44,049 nucleotides of DNA. Origin: Mediterranea sp. (in: CFB group bacteria) (GTDB taxonomy: Bacteria > Bacteroidota > Bacteroidia > Bacteroidales > Bacteroidaceae). Of this stretch, positions 25,972 through 34,875 are shown piece by piece (the first letter of the stretch is position 1; the number at the start of each line of letters is the position of its first letter). The notes under the pieces were generated by a model. The model ran no database searches. It had not been told where the DNA came from and worked only from the letters and a program-made list of their open reading frames with translations. A program made the translations under genes and the position numbers. The stretch is taken from contig JAISIZ010000087.1 in NCBI GenBank assembly GCA_031261785.1, positions 1 through 44,049 on the forward strand, read 5' to 3'.

Positions 25972-26014
25972 GGAGGGAATTACGGAAATATATCCGTAAT
26001 TCCCTCCCTTTTTT
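25972..26014 (+). terminator. Intrinsic terminator after the aminopeptidase gene
   Basis: There is a perfect 15-bp stem (25972-25986, GGAGGGAATTACGGA, with 25993-26007), a six-base loop and a run of six T at 26009-26014. It separates the aminopeptidase gene from the nqr operon. Confidence 0.9.
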
Positions 26015-26038
26015 CGCTCTTATCACACTATTATTTAT

Positions 26039-26046
26039 TACTTTTG
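26039..26046 (+). promoter_or_regulatory. nqr operon promoter -7 element
   Basis: TACTTTTG matches TAnnTTTG and lies 34 bases before the nqrA ATG. A weak -33 (TTCG, about 22 bases upstream) overlaps the tail of the preceding terminator. Confidence 0.6.
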
Positions 26047-26079
26047 CGGCCAATAAGTAAAACCATTATTAATCATAGC

Positions 26080-27432
26080 ATGGCAAATGTAATAAAGTTA
26101 CGTAAAGGCCTTGACATAAACCTGAAAGGGAAAGCCGAAGAGAAGCTCCTCACGCTAAAAGAGCCAGGATTCTACTCGCTGGTGCCCGACGACTTCCCTG
26201 GCGTGACGCCGAAGGTAGTGGTGAAAGAGCAGGAATATGTGATGGCGGGTGGTCCGTTGTTTGTCGACAAGTTCCATCCAGAGTTGAAGTTCGTCTCGCC
26301 CGTGAGCGGAGTGGTGACGAGCGTGGAACGCGGCGCCCGCCGCAAGGTGCTTAACATCGTGGTGGAAGCCGCCGCCGAGCAGGACTTCGAGGAGTTCGGC
26401 AAGAAGGACGTGGCTTCCATGAGTGCCGAGGAGGTAAAGGCCACCCTGCTGGAGGAGGGGCTGTTCGCCTTCATCAAGCAACGGCCTTACGATATCATCG
26501 CCGACCCCACGGTAAGTCCGAAAAGTATATTCGTATCCGCCTTCGATTCCAATCCGCTGGCGCCCGACTTCGAGCTGGCGCTGAAAGGTGAGGAGAAGAA
26601 TTTCCAGACGGGACTCAACGCTCTCGCCAAACTGGCCAAAACCTATCTCGGCATTAGCGTGAAGCAACGGGCGGAGGCCCTGACGCAGGCCAAGAACGTG
26701 ATTGTCACCGCTTTCGACGGCCCCAACCCCGCCGGCAACGTGGGCGTGCAGATTAACCACGTCGCACCCATCTCGAAAGGCGAGACGGTATGGACCATTG
26801 ACCCGCAAGCTGTCATCTTCATCGGACGGGCGCTGAACACGGGTCGGGTGGACTTCACCCGCACCGTGGCCATCACCGGCTCGGAAGTGCTGAAACCCGC
26901 CTACTGCAAGCTGAGGGTGGGCGCGCTGCTCACCAATGTCTTCGCGGGCAACGTCAGCACCGACAAGGAGCTGCGCTACATCAGCGGCAACGTGCTCACG
27001 GGCAAGCGCGTCGGCCCCAACGACTATCTGGGCGCTTTCCACAGCCAACTGACGGTGATACCCGAGGGCAGCGAGACGCACGAGATGCTGGGCTGGATCA
27101 TGCCCCGCTTCAACCAGTTCAGCGTGAGCCGCTCTTACTTCGGCTGGCTGATGGGCGGCAAGAAGGAATACACGCTCGACGCCCGTGTGAAAGGTGGAGA
27201 GCGACACATGATCATGTCGGGCGAGTACGACAAGGTGCTCCCCATGGACATCCTGCCCGAGTTCCTGATAAAGGCCATCATTGCCGGCGACATCGACCGG
27301 ATGGAGGCCTTGGGCATCTACGAGGTGGCGCCCGAGGACTTCGCGCTCTGCGAGTTCGTATGCTCCTCGAAGATGGAGCTGCAACGCATCGTGCGGGCAG
27401 GACTCGACATGCTCAGGGCAGAGATGGCCTAA
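26080..27432 (+). CDS. nqrA: Na+-translocating NADH:quinone reductase subunit A
   Basis: NqrA is a peripheral cytoplasmic subunit of the sodium-pumping NADH:ubiquinone oxidoreductase. I chose the ATG at 26080 (MANVIKLRKGLDINLKGKAE), the conserved N-terminus; an in-frame upstream codon at 26044 overlaps the promoter. The typical VMAGGPLFVDK, SPVSGVVTSVERGARRK and FDGPNPAGNVG blocks are present. The 450 residues match the family. It is the first of six genes in standard order with short gaps. Confidence 0.96.
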   Translation: MANVIKLRKGLDINLKGKAEEKLLTLKEPGFYSLVPDDFPGVTPKVVVKEQEYVMAGGPLFVDKFHPELKFVSPVSGVVTSVERGARRKVLNIVVEAAAEQDFEEFGKKDVASMSAEEVKATLLEEGLFAFIKQRPYDIIADPTVSPKSIFVSAFDSNPLAPDFELALKGEEKNFQTGLNALAKLAKTYLGISVKQRAEALTQAKNVIVTAFDGPNPAGNVGVQINHVAPISKGETVWTIDPQAVIFIGRALNTGRVDFTRTVAITGSEVLKPAYCKLRVGALLTNVFAGNVSTDKELRYISGNVLTGKRVGPNDYLGAFHSQLTVIPEGSETHEMLGWIMPRFNQFSVSRSYFGWLMGGKKEYTLDARVKGGERHMIMSGEYDKVLPMDILPEFLIKAIIAGDIDRMEALGIYEVAPEDFALCEFVCSSKMELQRIVRAGLDMLRAEMA

Positions 27433-27465
27433 ATATCCCACAATTTATCATTCATACAGTAATAA

Positions 27466-28650
27466 ATGAAAGCGCTAAGAAATTATCTGGATAAGATAAA
27501 GCCAAACTTCGAGGAGGGCGGCAAGCTTCACGCGTTCCACTCGCTGTTCGACGGGCTTGAGACATTCCTCTACGTGCCGGGCACGACCGCGAAATCGGGG
27601 ACGCATATACACGACGCTATCGACAGCAAGCGCATCATGTCGTTAGTCGTCATCTCGCTTATACCCGCCTTGCTGGTGGGCATGTACAATATCGGTTACC
27701 AGAACTTCGCGGCCACGGGCGCTACGGGGGGCTTCTTCGATATGTTCGCTTACGGCTTCCTGGCCGTGCTGCCCAAGATCGTGGTCTCCTACGTGGTGGG
27801 CCTCGGCATCGAGTTCGTGGTGGCGCAGTGGAAGAAGGAGGAGATACAGGAGGGATTCCTCGTGTCGGGTATCCTTATCCCGATGATCGTCCCCGTCGAC
27901 TGTCCGCTGTGGATACTGGCGGTGGCCACGGCCTTCGCCGTCATCTTCGCCAAGGAGGTGTTCGGCGGCACGGGCATGAACGTCTTCAACGTGGCTCTCG
28001 TCACCCGGGCCTTCATGTTCTTCGCCTATCCCACCAAGATGTCGGGCGACGCCGTATGGATCTCGGGCGACAGCATCTTCGGGCTGGGAGGCGACAAGTT
28101 CGTCGACGGCTTCTCGGGCGCCACGGCGCTGGGCGTAGCCTCCACGGCTTCGAGCGCCACGGGCTACGCGCCGTTCTCGTGGGATATGGTGACGGGTCTC
28201 ATCCCCGGCTCCATCGGCGAGACGAGCGTCATCGCCATCCTCCTGGGCGCCGTCCTGCTGCTTTGGACGGGCATCGCCAGCTGGAAGGTGATGCTGTCGG
28301 TATTCGTGGGCGGCGGACTGATGGCCTGGGTGTTCAACACCATCGGCCCCGACACCGCCATGGCCAACATGCCGTGGTACGAGCACTTAGTGCTGGGAGG
28401 TTTCTGCTTCGGAGCCGTGTTCATGGCCACCGACCCCGTGACCTCCGCACGCACGGAGACGGGTAAGTACATCTTCGGATTCCTCATCGGCGTGATGGCC
28501 ATCGTCATCCGCGTGCTCAATCCCGGATACCCCGAAGGCATGATGCTCGCCATCCTGCTGATGAACATCTTCGCCCCGCTGATAGACTATTGCGTGGTGC
28601 AGAGCAACATCGGCCGACGCGAGAAGCGGGCCTTGAAGTCGAACCAATAA
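27466..28650 (+). CDS. nqrB: Na+-translocating NADH:quinone reductase subunit B
   Basis: NqrB is a multi-spanning membrane subunit carrying covalent FMN and riboflavin and forming part of the sodium path. The FMN-attachment Thr is in DGFSGATALG. About ten hydrophobic helices are seen, for example IMSLVVISLIPALLVGMYNI and VMLSVFVGGGLMAWVF. The 394 residues fit the family. It begins 33 bases after nqrA. Confidence 0.96.
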   Translation: MKALRNYLDKIKPNFEEGGKLHAFHSLFDGLETFLYVPGTTAKSGTHIHDAIDSKRIMSLVVISLIPALLVGMYNIGYQNFAATGATGGFFDMFAYGFLAVLPKIVVSYVVGLGIEFVVAQWKKEEIQEGFLVSGILIPMIVPVDCPLWILAVATAFAVIFAKEVFGGTGMNVFNVALVTRAFMFFAYPTKMSGDAVWISGDSIFGLGGDKFVDGFSGATALGVASTASSATGYAPFSWDMVTGLIPGSIGETSVIAILLGAVLLLWTGIASWKVMLSVFVGGGLMAWVFNTIGPDTAMANMPWYEHLVLGGFCFGAVFMATDPVTSARTETGKYIFGFLIGVMAIVIRVLNPGYPEGMMLAILLMNIFAPLIDYCVVQSNIGRREKRALKSNQ

Positions 28651-28665
28651 ATACCGAATAGAGAA

Positions 28666-29343
28666 ATGAATACGAATAGTAACAGTTATACGATCATTTA
28701 CGCTTCGGTAATGGTGATTATCGTAGCGTTCCTGCTCGCGTTCGTCAGCTCGTCGCTGAAGCCGACGCAGGAGAAGAACGTGCAGCTCGACACGAAGAAA
28801 CAGATACTGGCCGCGCTCAACATCAAGGCCAAGGACGCCCAGACGGTGGACACCCAATGGGCGAACGTGAAGGACATGCTGATGGATCCCGCCACGGGCG
28901 AGCTGAGCGAGAACACCGAAGCCTTCGCCACCAGCTACGAGAAAGAGGTGAAAGAGAACAAGCGCTTCCACGTCTTCGAATGCACGGTCGACGGGCAGAC
29001 GAAGTACGTCATCCCCGTCTACGGCGTGGGACTATGGGGCGCCATCTGGGGCTATGTGGCGCTCGACGCGGATAAGAACACCGTGTACGGCACTTACTTC
29101 TCGCACGCCAGCGAGACCCCGGGCCTCGGGGCCGAGATAGCCACCGAGCACTTCCAGAAGGAGTTCGCGGGCAAGAAGACACTCGACGGCGACGCCGTGG
29201 CACTGGGCGTGGAGAAATTCGGCAAGGTGGAGAAGCCCGACTACCAGGTGGACGGCATCTCCGGCGGTACCATCACCTCCAAGGGCGTGGACGCCATGCT
29301 GAAGAGCTGCCTGGGCGAGTACATCAAGTTTCTAACTAAATAA
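28666..29343 (+). CDS. nqrC: Na+-translocating NADH:quinone reductase subunit C
   Basis: One N-terminal membrane helix (about 9-29) anchors a periplasmic domain that carries a second covalent FMN. The attachment motif reads DGISGGTITSKGV near the C-terminus; the family motif is usually SGATxTS, so Ala is replaced by Gly while the flavin-binding Thr stays. The blocks GVGLWGAIWGYVAL and SHASETPGLGAEI are conserved. Length 225 is normal. It begins 15 bases after nqrB. Confidence 0.96.
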   Translation: MNTNSNSYTIIYASVMVIIVAFLLAFVSSSLKPTQEKNVQLDTKKQILAALNIKAKDAQTVDTQWANVKDMLMDPATGELSENTEAFATSYEKEVKENKRFHVFECTVDGQTKYVIPVYGVGLWGAIWGYVALDADKNTVYGTYFSHASETPGLGAEIATEHFQKEFAGKKTLDGDAVALGVEKFGKVEKPDYQVDGISGGTITSKGVDAMLKSCLGEYIKFLTK

Positions 29344-29361
29344 AAGAGGAGAAGAAAGAAT

Positions 29362-29997
29362 ATGGGACAATTGTTTTCTAAGAAGAATAGAGAGGTGTTC
29401 GCTACTCCGCTGGGAATGAACAACCCCGTCACTGTGCAGGTACTGGGCATCTGTTCGGCCCTCGCCGTGACGGCGAAGCTGGAGCCGGCCATCGTGATGG
29501 GCCTGTCGGTGACGGTCATCACCGCCTTCTCCAACGTGGTTATCTCGCTCATTCGAAAGACCATTCCCAACCGCATCCGCATCATCGTGCAATTGGTGGT
29601 GGTGGCCGCCTTAGTCACCATCGTGAGCGAGGTGCTGAAGGCGTTCGCATACGACGTGAGCGTGCAGCTCTCCGTCTACGTGGGACTGATTATCACCAAC
29701 TGTATCCTGATGGGACGCCTCGAGGCGTTCGCCATGCAGAACGGCCCCTGGGAATCGTTCCTCGACGGGGTGGGCAACGGCTTGGGATACGCCAAGATCC
29801 TGGTCATCGTGGCCTTCTTCCGCGAGCTGCTCGGCTCGGGAACGCTGCTGGGCTTCAACATCCTCAACTACGAGCCTATACGCGGCGCCGGATACATCAA
29901 CAACGGCTTGATGCTGATGCCGCCCATGGCGCTCATCATCGTGGCCTGCGTCATCTGGTACCAACGTGCCCGTCATAAAGAACTCATTGAGCAATAA
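29362..29997 (+). CDS. nqrD: Na+-translocating NADH:quinone reductase subunit D
   Basis: NqrD is one of two homologous small membrane subunits that hold a [2Fe-2S] centre with NqrE. It has six hydrophobic helices, with the conserved [17 protein letters not shown] (a Cys ligand) and [14 protein letters not shown] (the second Cys) segments. Length 211 is typical. It starts 18 bases after nqrC, behind a purine-rich AGAGGAGAAG stretch. Confidence 0.95.
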   Translation: MGQLFSKKNREVFATPLGMNNPVTVQVLGICSALAVTAKLEPAIVMGLSVTVITAFSNVVISLIRKTIPNRIRIIVQLVVVAALVTIVSEVLKAFAYDVSVQLSVYVGLIITNCILMGRLEAFAMQNGPWESFLDGVGNGLGYAKILVIVAFFRELLGSGTLLGFNILNYEPIRGAGYINNGLMLMPPMALIIVACVIWYQRARHKELIEQ

Positions 29998-30011
29998 GGA
30001 GGAGAAGAATT

Positions 30012-30641
30012 ATGGAACATCTACTGACTTTATTCGTCCGCTCCATCTTTGTGGACAACATGATATTCGCGTTCTTCCTCGGCATGTGCTCTTACCTGGC
30101 CGTGTCGAAGAACGTGAAGACAGCCGTCGGGCTGGGCGTCGCCGTAACCTTCGTGCTGGTGGTGACGCTGCCGGTGAACTACCTGCTGCAAACGCAAGTG
30201 CTACAGCCCACGGGCAGCCTCAATCCGGGCGTCGACCTCACTTTCCTGAGTTTTATTCTTTTCATAGCCGTCATCGCGGGCATCACGCAACTGGTGGAGA
30301 TGGTGGTGGAGCGATTCAGCCCCTCGCTGTACAACTCGCTGGGCATCTTCCTCCCCCTCATCGCCGTGAACTGCGCCATAATGGGTGCGTCGCTCTTCAT
30401 GCAGCAGCGCATCACGCTGGGCAATAGCGACCCGAAGTTCATCGGCGACATCTGGGATTCCATCTCCTACGCCCTCGGCTCGGGCATCGGCTGGCTGCTG
30501 GCCATCGTCGGCCTGGCCGCCATCCGCGAGAAGATGGCCTACTCCGACGTGCCCGCGCCGCTCCGCGGACTGGGCATCACGTTCATCACCGTCGGGCTGA
30601 TGGCCATCGCGTTTATGTGCTTCTCTGGTTTGAACATCTAA
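30012..30641 (+). CDS. nqrE: Na+-translocating NADH:quinone reductase subunit E
   Basis: NqrE is the partner of NqrD in the membrane core. Conserved segments are [20 protein letters not shown] and [12 protein letters not shown], each with the Cys that ligates the intramembrane iron-sulfur centre. It has six helices and 209 residues. It starts 14 bases after nqrD with a GGAGGAGAAG stretch just upstream. Confidence 0.95.
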   Translation: MEHLLTLFVRSIFVDNMIFAFFLGMCSYLAVSKNVKTAVGLGVAVTFVLVVTLPVNYLLQTQVLQPTGSLNPGVDLTFLSFILFIAVIAGITQLVEMVVERFSPSLYNSLGIFLPLIAVNCAIMGASLFMQQRITLGNSDPKFIGDIWDSISYALGSGIGWLLAIVGLAAIREKMAYSDVPAPLRGLGITFITVGLMAIAFMCFSGLNI

Positions 30642-30663
30642 CGAAAGAAAGGAATAAGATACA

Positions 30664-31935
30664 ATGGATACAAGTTTAATATTGTCGAGCATTGGGATAT
30701 TCCTTGTGGTGATTCTCCTGCTCGTTGTCATCCTGCTGGTGGCCAAGAGGTTCTTGGTGCCGTCGGGAAACGTGAAATTGGTTCTCAACGGCGACAAGAC
30801 GATGGAGGTGGAGTCGGGTTCCACCCTGCTCAACACCTTGTCGGTCAATGGCATATTTCTATCCTCCGCCTGCGGAGGCAAAGGCTCGTGCGGGCAGTGC
30901 AAGTGCCAGGTGGTCGACGGGGGCGGCGAGATATCGCCCACCGAGACGCCCCACTTCAGCCGCAAGCAGCGGCAGGATCACTGGAGGTTGGGCTGCCAGG
31001 TGAAGGTGAAGGGCGACATGAGCATCAAGGTCGACGAATCGATTCTCGACGTGAAGGAGTGGGAGTGCGAGGTGATCTCGAACAAGAACGTCTCCACTTT
31101 CATCAAGGAGTTTATCGTGGCGTTGCCTCCGGGCGAGCACATGGATTTCGTCCCCGGCTCGTACGCACAGATCAAGATACCCAAGTACAGCATGGACTAC
31201 GGCAAGGACATCGACAAGAGCCTGATCGGCGACGACTACATCAAGGCCTGGGAGAATTACGAGATGTTCGGCCTGAAATGCAGCAACGACGAGGAGACCA
31301 TACGCGCCTACTCCATGGCCAACTACCCGGCCGAGGGCGACCGCATCATGCTCACCGTGCGCATCGCCACGCCGCCCTTCAAGCCGAAGGGCCAAGGCAA
31401 GGGATTCATGGACGTGATGCCGGGCATCGCCTCGTCGTACATCTTCACCCTGAAGCCTGGCGACAAGGTGACGATGAGCGGCCCTTACGGCGACTTCCAC
31501 CCCATCTTCGACTCCAAGCGCGAGATGATGTGGATAGGCGGTGGCGCCGGCATGGCTCCGCTGCGCGCGCAAATCATGCACATGACGAAGACCCTGCGCA
31601 CCACCGACCGGAAGATGTCGTACTTCTACGGCGCCCGCGCGCTGAACGAGGTGTTCTACCTCGAGGATTTCCTCGCGATAGAACGCGAGTTCCCCAATTT
31701 CTCGTTCCACCTGGCGCTTGACCGTCCCGACCCGGCCGCCGACGCCGCAGGCGTGAAGTACACCGCGGGCTACGTGGGACAGGTGATCTACGACACCTAC
31801 CTCAAGGACCACGAGGCTCCCGAGGACATCGAGTATTACATGTGCGGACCCGGCGCCATGTCGCAGGCCGTGGAGAAGATGCTCGACAGTCTTGGCGTAC
31901 CCTTCTCGAACCTGATGTTCGACAACTTTGGATAA
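30664..31935 (+). CDS. nqrF: Na+-translocating NADH:quinone reductase subunit F
   Basis: NqrF is the NADH-oxidising subunit. One N-terminal membrane helix (about 5-27) is followed by a ferredoxin domain with the [2Fe-2S] cysteines in ACGGKGSCGQCKC and LGCQVKV. A FAD domain has RAYSMANYP and a NADH domain has GGGAGMAPLRAQI and MCGPGAM. Electrons enter here and pass to NqrD/E, C and B. The 423 residues are normal. It is the last gene of the operon, followed by a terminator. Confidence 0.96.
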   Translation: MDTSLILSSIGIFLVVILLLVVILLVAKRFLVPSGNVKLVLNGDKTMEVESGSTLLNTLSVNGIFLSSACGGKGSCGQCKCQVVDGGGEISPTETPHFSRKQRQDHWRLGCQVKVKGDMSIKVDESILDVKEWECEVISNKNVSTFIKEFIVALPPGEHMDFVPGSYAQIKIPKYSMDYGKDIDKSLIGDDYIKAWENYEMFGLKCSNDEETIRAYSMANYPAEGDRIMLTVRIATPPFKPKGQGKGFMDVMPGIASSYIFTLKPGDKVTMSGPYGDFHPIFDSKREMMWIGGGAGMAPLRAQIMHMTKTLRTTDRKMSYFYGARALNEVFYLEDFLAIEREFPNFSFHLALDRPDPAADAAGVKYTAGYVGQVIYDTYLKDHEAPEDIEYYMCGPGAMSQAVEKMLDSLGVPFSNLMFDNFG

Positions 31936-31958
31936 TCGTCTTCGGGCGGGCAAAAAAA

Positions 31959-32003
31959 GAGAGGGCCGAACTCCCATGCGGGGTTCGGCCCTCTCTCTTT
32001 TTT
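31959..32003. terminator. Bidirectional terminator between nqrF and rpoD
   Basis: A long stem (31959-31975 with 31980-31995) has a four-base loop and one bulge. It is flanked by seven A on the left and six T on the right, so it works for nqrF on the plus strand and rpoD on the minus strand. Confidence 0.9.
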
Positions 32004-32024
32004 GTCGGACATAGACATTCTTAC

Positions 32025-32885
32025 TTATCCCAAGTAAGACTTGAGCAATTTGCTACGATTACCTTGTCTTAATCTTCTAATAGCTTTTTCCTTAATCTGG
32101 CGAACGCGCTCACGAGTGAGGCCAAACTTATCGCCGATTTCTTCCAGAGTCATTTCCTGTTGTCCGATACCGAAAAACATCTGTATGATGTCCTTCTCCC
32201 TATCGGTTAACGTAGAAAGTGCCCTGTCTATCTCCCTCGCAAGAGACTCATTAACCAAAGAGCGGTCCGCCATGGGCGAATCATCGTTAACCAACACGTC
32301 CAGCAAGCTGTTGTCCTCTCCTTCCACGAAAGGCGCGTCGACCGATATGTGTCGGCCGGATACCTTCAGCGTATCGGAGATTTTCTCAACAGGGATCTCC
32401 AGCTCGTCGGCCAGCTCCTCGGGAGAGGGGCGACGCTCGTTCTCCTGCTCGAACTTCGAGAAGGCTTTGCTGATCTTGTTCAGCGAGCCTACCTGGTTCA
32501 ACGGAAGACGAACGATACGCGACTGCTCCGCCAGCGCTTGCAGAATAGACTGTCGAATCCACCAAACCGCGTAGCTGATGAACTTGAACCCGCGTGTCTC
32601 ATCGAATTTCTCGGCAGCCTTGATCAGTCCCAGGTTGCCCTCGTTGATCAAGTCGGGCAGGCTCAAGCCTTGGTTCTGGTACTGTTTGGCCACCGACACG
32701 ACGAAACGCAGATTGGCACGTGTCAGCTTTTCCAGCGCTACGCGGTCACCCTTGCGAATGCGTTGAGCGAGTTCCACTTCTTCTTCGACAGTAATGAGGT
32801 CCTCGCGGCCGATTTCCTGCAAGTACTTGTCGAGAGAAGCGCTCTCTCTGTTAGTGATACTTTTGGTAATTTTTAATTGTCTCAT
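32025..32885 (-). CDS. rpoD: Primary sigma factor (sigma-70 family, Bacteroidota type)
   Basis: This sigma factor has 286 residues and no acidic region 1.1, as usual for the primary sigma of Bacteroidota. Region 1.2 has [13 protein letters not shown]. Region 2 has [37 protein letters not shown] and [15 protein letters not shown]. Region 3 has [14 protein letters not shown]. Region 4 has [15 protein letters not shown] and the helix-turn-helix [20 protein letters not shown]. It directs RNA polymerase to TAnnTTTG promoters, consistent with those seen in this window, including its own. Confidence 0.93.
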   Translation of the reverse strand: MRQLKITKSITNRESASLDKYLQEIGREDLITVEEEVELAQRIRKGDRVALEKLTRANLRFVVSVAKQYQNQGLSLPDLINEGNLGLIKAAEKFDETRGFKFISYAVWWIRQSILQALAEQSRIVRLPLNQVGSLNKISKAFSKFEQENERRPSPEELADELEIPVEKISDTLKVSGRHISVDAPFVEGEDNSLLDVLVNDDSPMADRSLVNESLAREIDRALSTLTDREKDIIQMFFGIGQQEMTLEEIGDKFGLTRERVRQIKEKAIRRLRQGNRSKLLKSYLG

Positions 32886-32908
32886 TCTTTAAAAACAAAT
32901 TTGGTGCG

Positions 32909-32937
32909 CAAAGTTAGTATAAATAATCCGTTCCAAA
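32909..32937 (-). promoter_or_regulatory. rpoD promoter
   Basis: On the minus strand TTTG (32934-32937) and TAACTTTG (32909-32916) are both perfect matches to the Bacteroidota -33/-7 pair, separated by 17 bases. The leader would be about 17 bases. Confidence 0.75.
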
Positions 32938-32984
32938 CGGGTCTTTAAGCTAATTTTGCACTACATTCTTTATTATACAACACG

Positions 32985-33022
32985 AAAGGATGCCGACATG
33001 TTGCGTGTCGGCATCCTTTTTT
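32985..33022 (+). terminator. Strong hairpin-T7 terminator on the plus strand, no plus-strand gene upstream
   Basis: The stem AAAGGATGCCGACA (32985-32998) pairs with TGTCGGCATCCTTT (33006-33019) around a seven-base loop, and the T run continues to 33023. On the minus strand the tail is only three T, so it is a weak terminator for htrA. A TAATTTTG at 32951-32958 could start a plus-strand RNA of about 60 bases ending here. Confidence 0.7.
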
Positions 33023-33085
33023 TAACTTCATTAGCTTATCGGGGGATAAAATCCTCCGGGCGAAGTGCTGTCTTGGTCTTGGCGA

Positions 33086-34642
33086 TTATTCCTCCTTCTG
33101 CGAGAGGTCTACGGCGTAGTAGGCCTTCTTGCCCGAGGGGAATACGCCGGTTAGGAAGAGTACCTGGTCGGGCGACTTCACGGCCGATTTCAGGGCGTCT
33201 TCGAGGTCGCTCACCTGCTTCATCGGTTGCCCGTTGGCTTGCAGGATGATGAATCCCTTGCGTACGCCGGCGTCGGCCATCTTGCCTGCCGTGACGCCGG
33301 TCACTTCCAGTCCGTTGGAGAGGCCGAGCTGCCTCTTCTGCTCACCGCTCAGCGGCTTGAAGGCGGCACCCAGTATTTCCATGCCTTCTTCTTTCTGTAT
33401 CTTGGTGTTGCCCTGCGCGTTCTTCAGCGTCACGGGCACGGTCATCTCTTTCTTGGCGCGCAGCAGCTTCACTTGTACCTTGTCGCCGGGGCGATGCTGT
33501 GCCAGGATGCCCTGCAGGTCGGCGAAGGATTGGATCTTCTTGCCGTCGATGCCAATGATGACGTCGTCGACCTTGATGTCCGCGCCGGCGGCCGAGCCTC
33601 CGTCGACGAGCTTACGTACCCAGAATCCGTCGTTCGAGCCAAGCTCCTTGCGCTTTTGCTCGAGGGTGACTCCCGATTTATCCAGCGGTTGGTCGCCCAG
33701 CATAGCGCCGTTGCCGGCCAACGCCATACCTTCCACGCCCAGCATCACGCGTTGTACGGTGCCATATTTCTTGAGGTCGCTCACCACCTTCGTCATCACG
33801 CTGGTGGGGATGGCGAAGCCGTAGCCCGCGTAAGCGCCGGTGGGCGACGAAAGCACGGCGTTGATGCCTACCAGTTCGCCCCGTGCGTTGACTAACGCGC
33901 CACCGCTATTGCCTTGGTTGATGGCGGCGTCGGTCTGGATGAACGATTCGATCCCCGAATTGCCATAGATGCCCAGCGTACGGGCCTTGGCGCTGACGAT
34001 ACCGGCTGTTACGGTCGACGTGAGGTTGAACGGGTTGCCCACGGCAAGTACCCACTCGCCCACTTTCAGGGCGTCGGAATCGCCAATGGGAAGTGTGGGG
34101 AAGTCGTCGCCCTCGATCTTCACCAGGGCGAGGTCGCTGCTGGGGTCGGCCCCGATGACGCGTCCCTTGAGTTCGCGGTTGTCGTTCAGCTTCACCAGGA
34201 TCTCGTCGGCTCCGTCAATCACGTGGTTGTTGGTCACGATGTATCCGTCTTTCGAGATGATGACGCCCGAGCCGAAACCCACCCGGGGCTGCGTCCGGTA
34301 CTGCCGTTGTTGCGGCCCGCGGTCGCCGAAGAAGAAGCTGAATGGATCTCCGAAGGGATCCTGGACGTCTTGCGTCACGGTTTTCGACTGCTGTGTCGAC
34401 TTTATATGTACGACAGCATGAACCGCGATGTCGGCCGCTTGCGTGAGATCTATCGGCTGGGCGTTCGTCATGTCGAACGATGCCAGCTTCACGTTGGGGT
34501 TCTGCTGGAAAATCTCATGGAAAGAGTCTTCGCTCGCCGCTATGCGGGATTGCAAAAACTTATACGATGTCATACCCGCAACACCCGCACTGATGAGGGC
34601 TATCGCCCCCACTGCTAAAATGCTCTTTGTTGTCCGTTTCAT
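33086..34642 (-). CDS. HtrA/Deg-family periplasmic serine protease
   Basis: The N-terminal signal or anchor segment (about 7-30) is followed by a trypsin-like domain with the complete triad: H140 in VTNNHVID, D170 in SSDLALVKI, S246 in GNSGGAL. Two PDZ domains (about 300-400 and 425-510) follow, for example GGSAAGADIKVDDVIIGIDG and VRKGFIILQANGQPM. It degrades or refolds damaged envelope proteins. Length (518) and layout fit DegP/DegQ; I cannot decide between them. The upstream gap (34643-34851) has no TAnnTTTG promoter that I can find, so an alternative sigma factor may drive it. Confidence 0.93.
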   Translation of the reverse strand: MKRTTKSILAVGAIALISAGVAGMTSYKFLQSRIAASEDSFHEIFQQNPNVKLASFDMTNAQPIDLTQAADIAVHAVVHIKSTQQSKTVTQDVQDPFGDPFSFFFGDRGPQQRQYRTQPRVGFGSGVIISKDGYIVTNNHVIDGADEILVKLNDNRELKGRVIGADPSSDLALVKIEGDDFPTLPIGDSDALKVGEWVLAVGNPFNLTSTVTAGIVSAKARTLGIYGNSGIESFIQTDAAINQGNSGGALVNARGELVGINAVLSSPTGAYAGYGFAIPTSVMTKVVSDLKKYGTVQRVMLGVEGMALAGNGAMLGDQPLDKSGVTLEQKRKELGSNDGFWVRKLVDGGSAAGADIKVDDVIIGIDGKKIQSFADLQGILAQHRPGDKVQVKLLRAKKEMTVPVTLKNAQGNTKIQKEEGMEILGAAFKPLSGEQKRQLGLSNGLEVTGVTAGKMADAGVRKGFIILQANGQPMKQVSDLEDALKSAVKSPDQVLFLTGVFPSGKKAYYAVDLSQKEE

Positions 34643-34782
34643 GAATTATAATCTTTAAAGTGTTAATATACTACGTTGATTTAACTTTCAGGCGTTAAAA
34701 TAAGGGGAAAAATCGTTCACTCTGTTCGTCCGCTTCTCTTTTTTGTTCACTTTTAACAGTGGATATTTTGAGCTTAACAGCG

Positions 34783-34835
34783 GTTAACGGCAGGGAATGA
34801 GAAATTTACATTCGTTCATTCTCCCTGACGTTAAC
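34783..34835. other. Inverted repeat in the htrA upstream region
   Basis: GTTAACGGCAGGGAATGA (34783-34800) pairs with a 20-base arm at 34816-34835 (starting TCATTCTCCCTG) with one mismatch and a two-base bulge, around a 15-base loop. It lies about 140-190 bases upstream of htrA. It may be an operator, or an extra terminator of the epimerase transcript. The rest of 34643-34851 is AT-rich with no gene. Confidence 0.5.
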
Positions 34836-34851
34836 ACTTCGTTGGTAAGAA

Positions 34852-34875
34852 AAACGATGCCCTTGTTCATCGTTT
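34852..34875 (-). terminator. Terminator overlapping the stop codon of the dipeptide epimerase gene
   Basis: On the minus strand AAACGATG, an eight-base loop and CATCGTTT are followed by TTTC. The first arm overlaps the TGA at 34867-34869. Confidence 0.65.
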
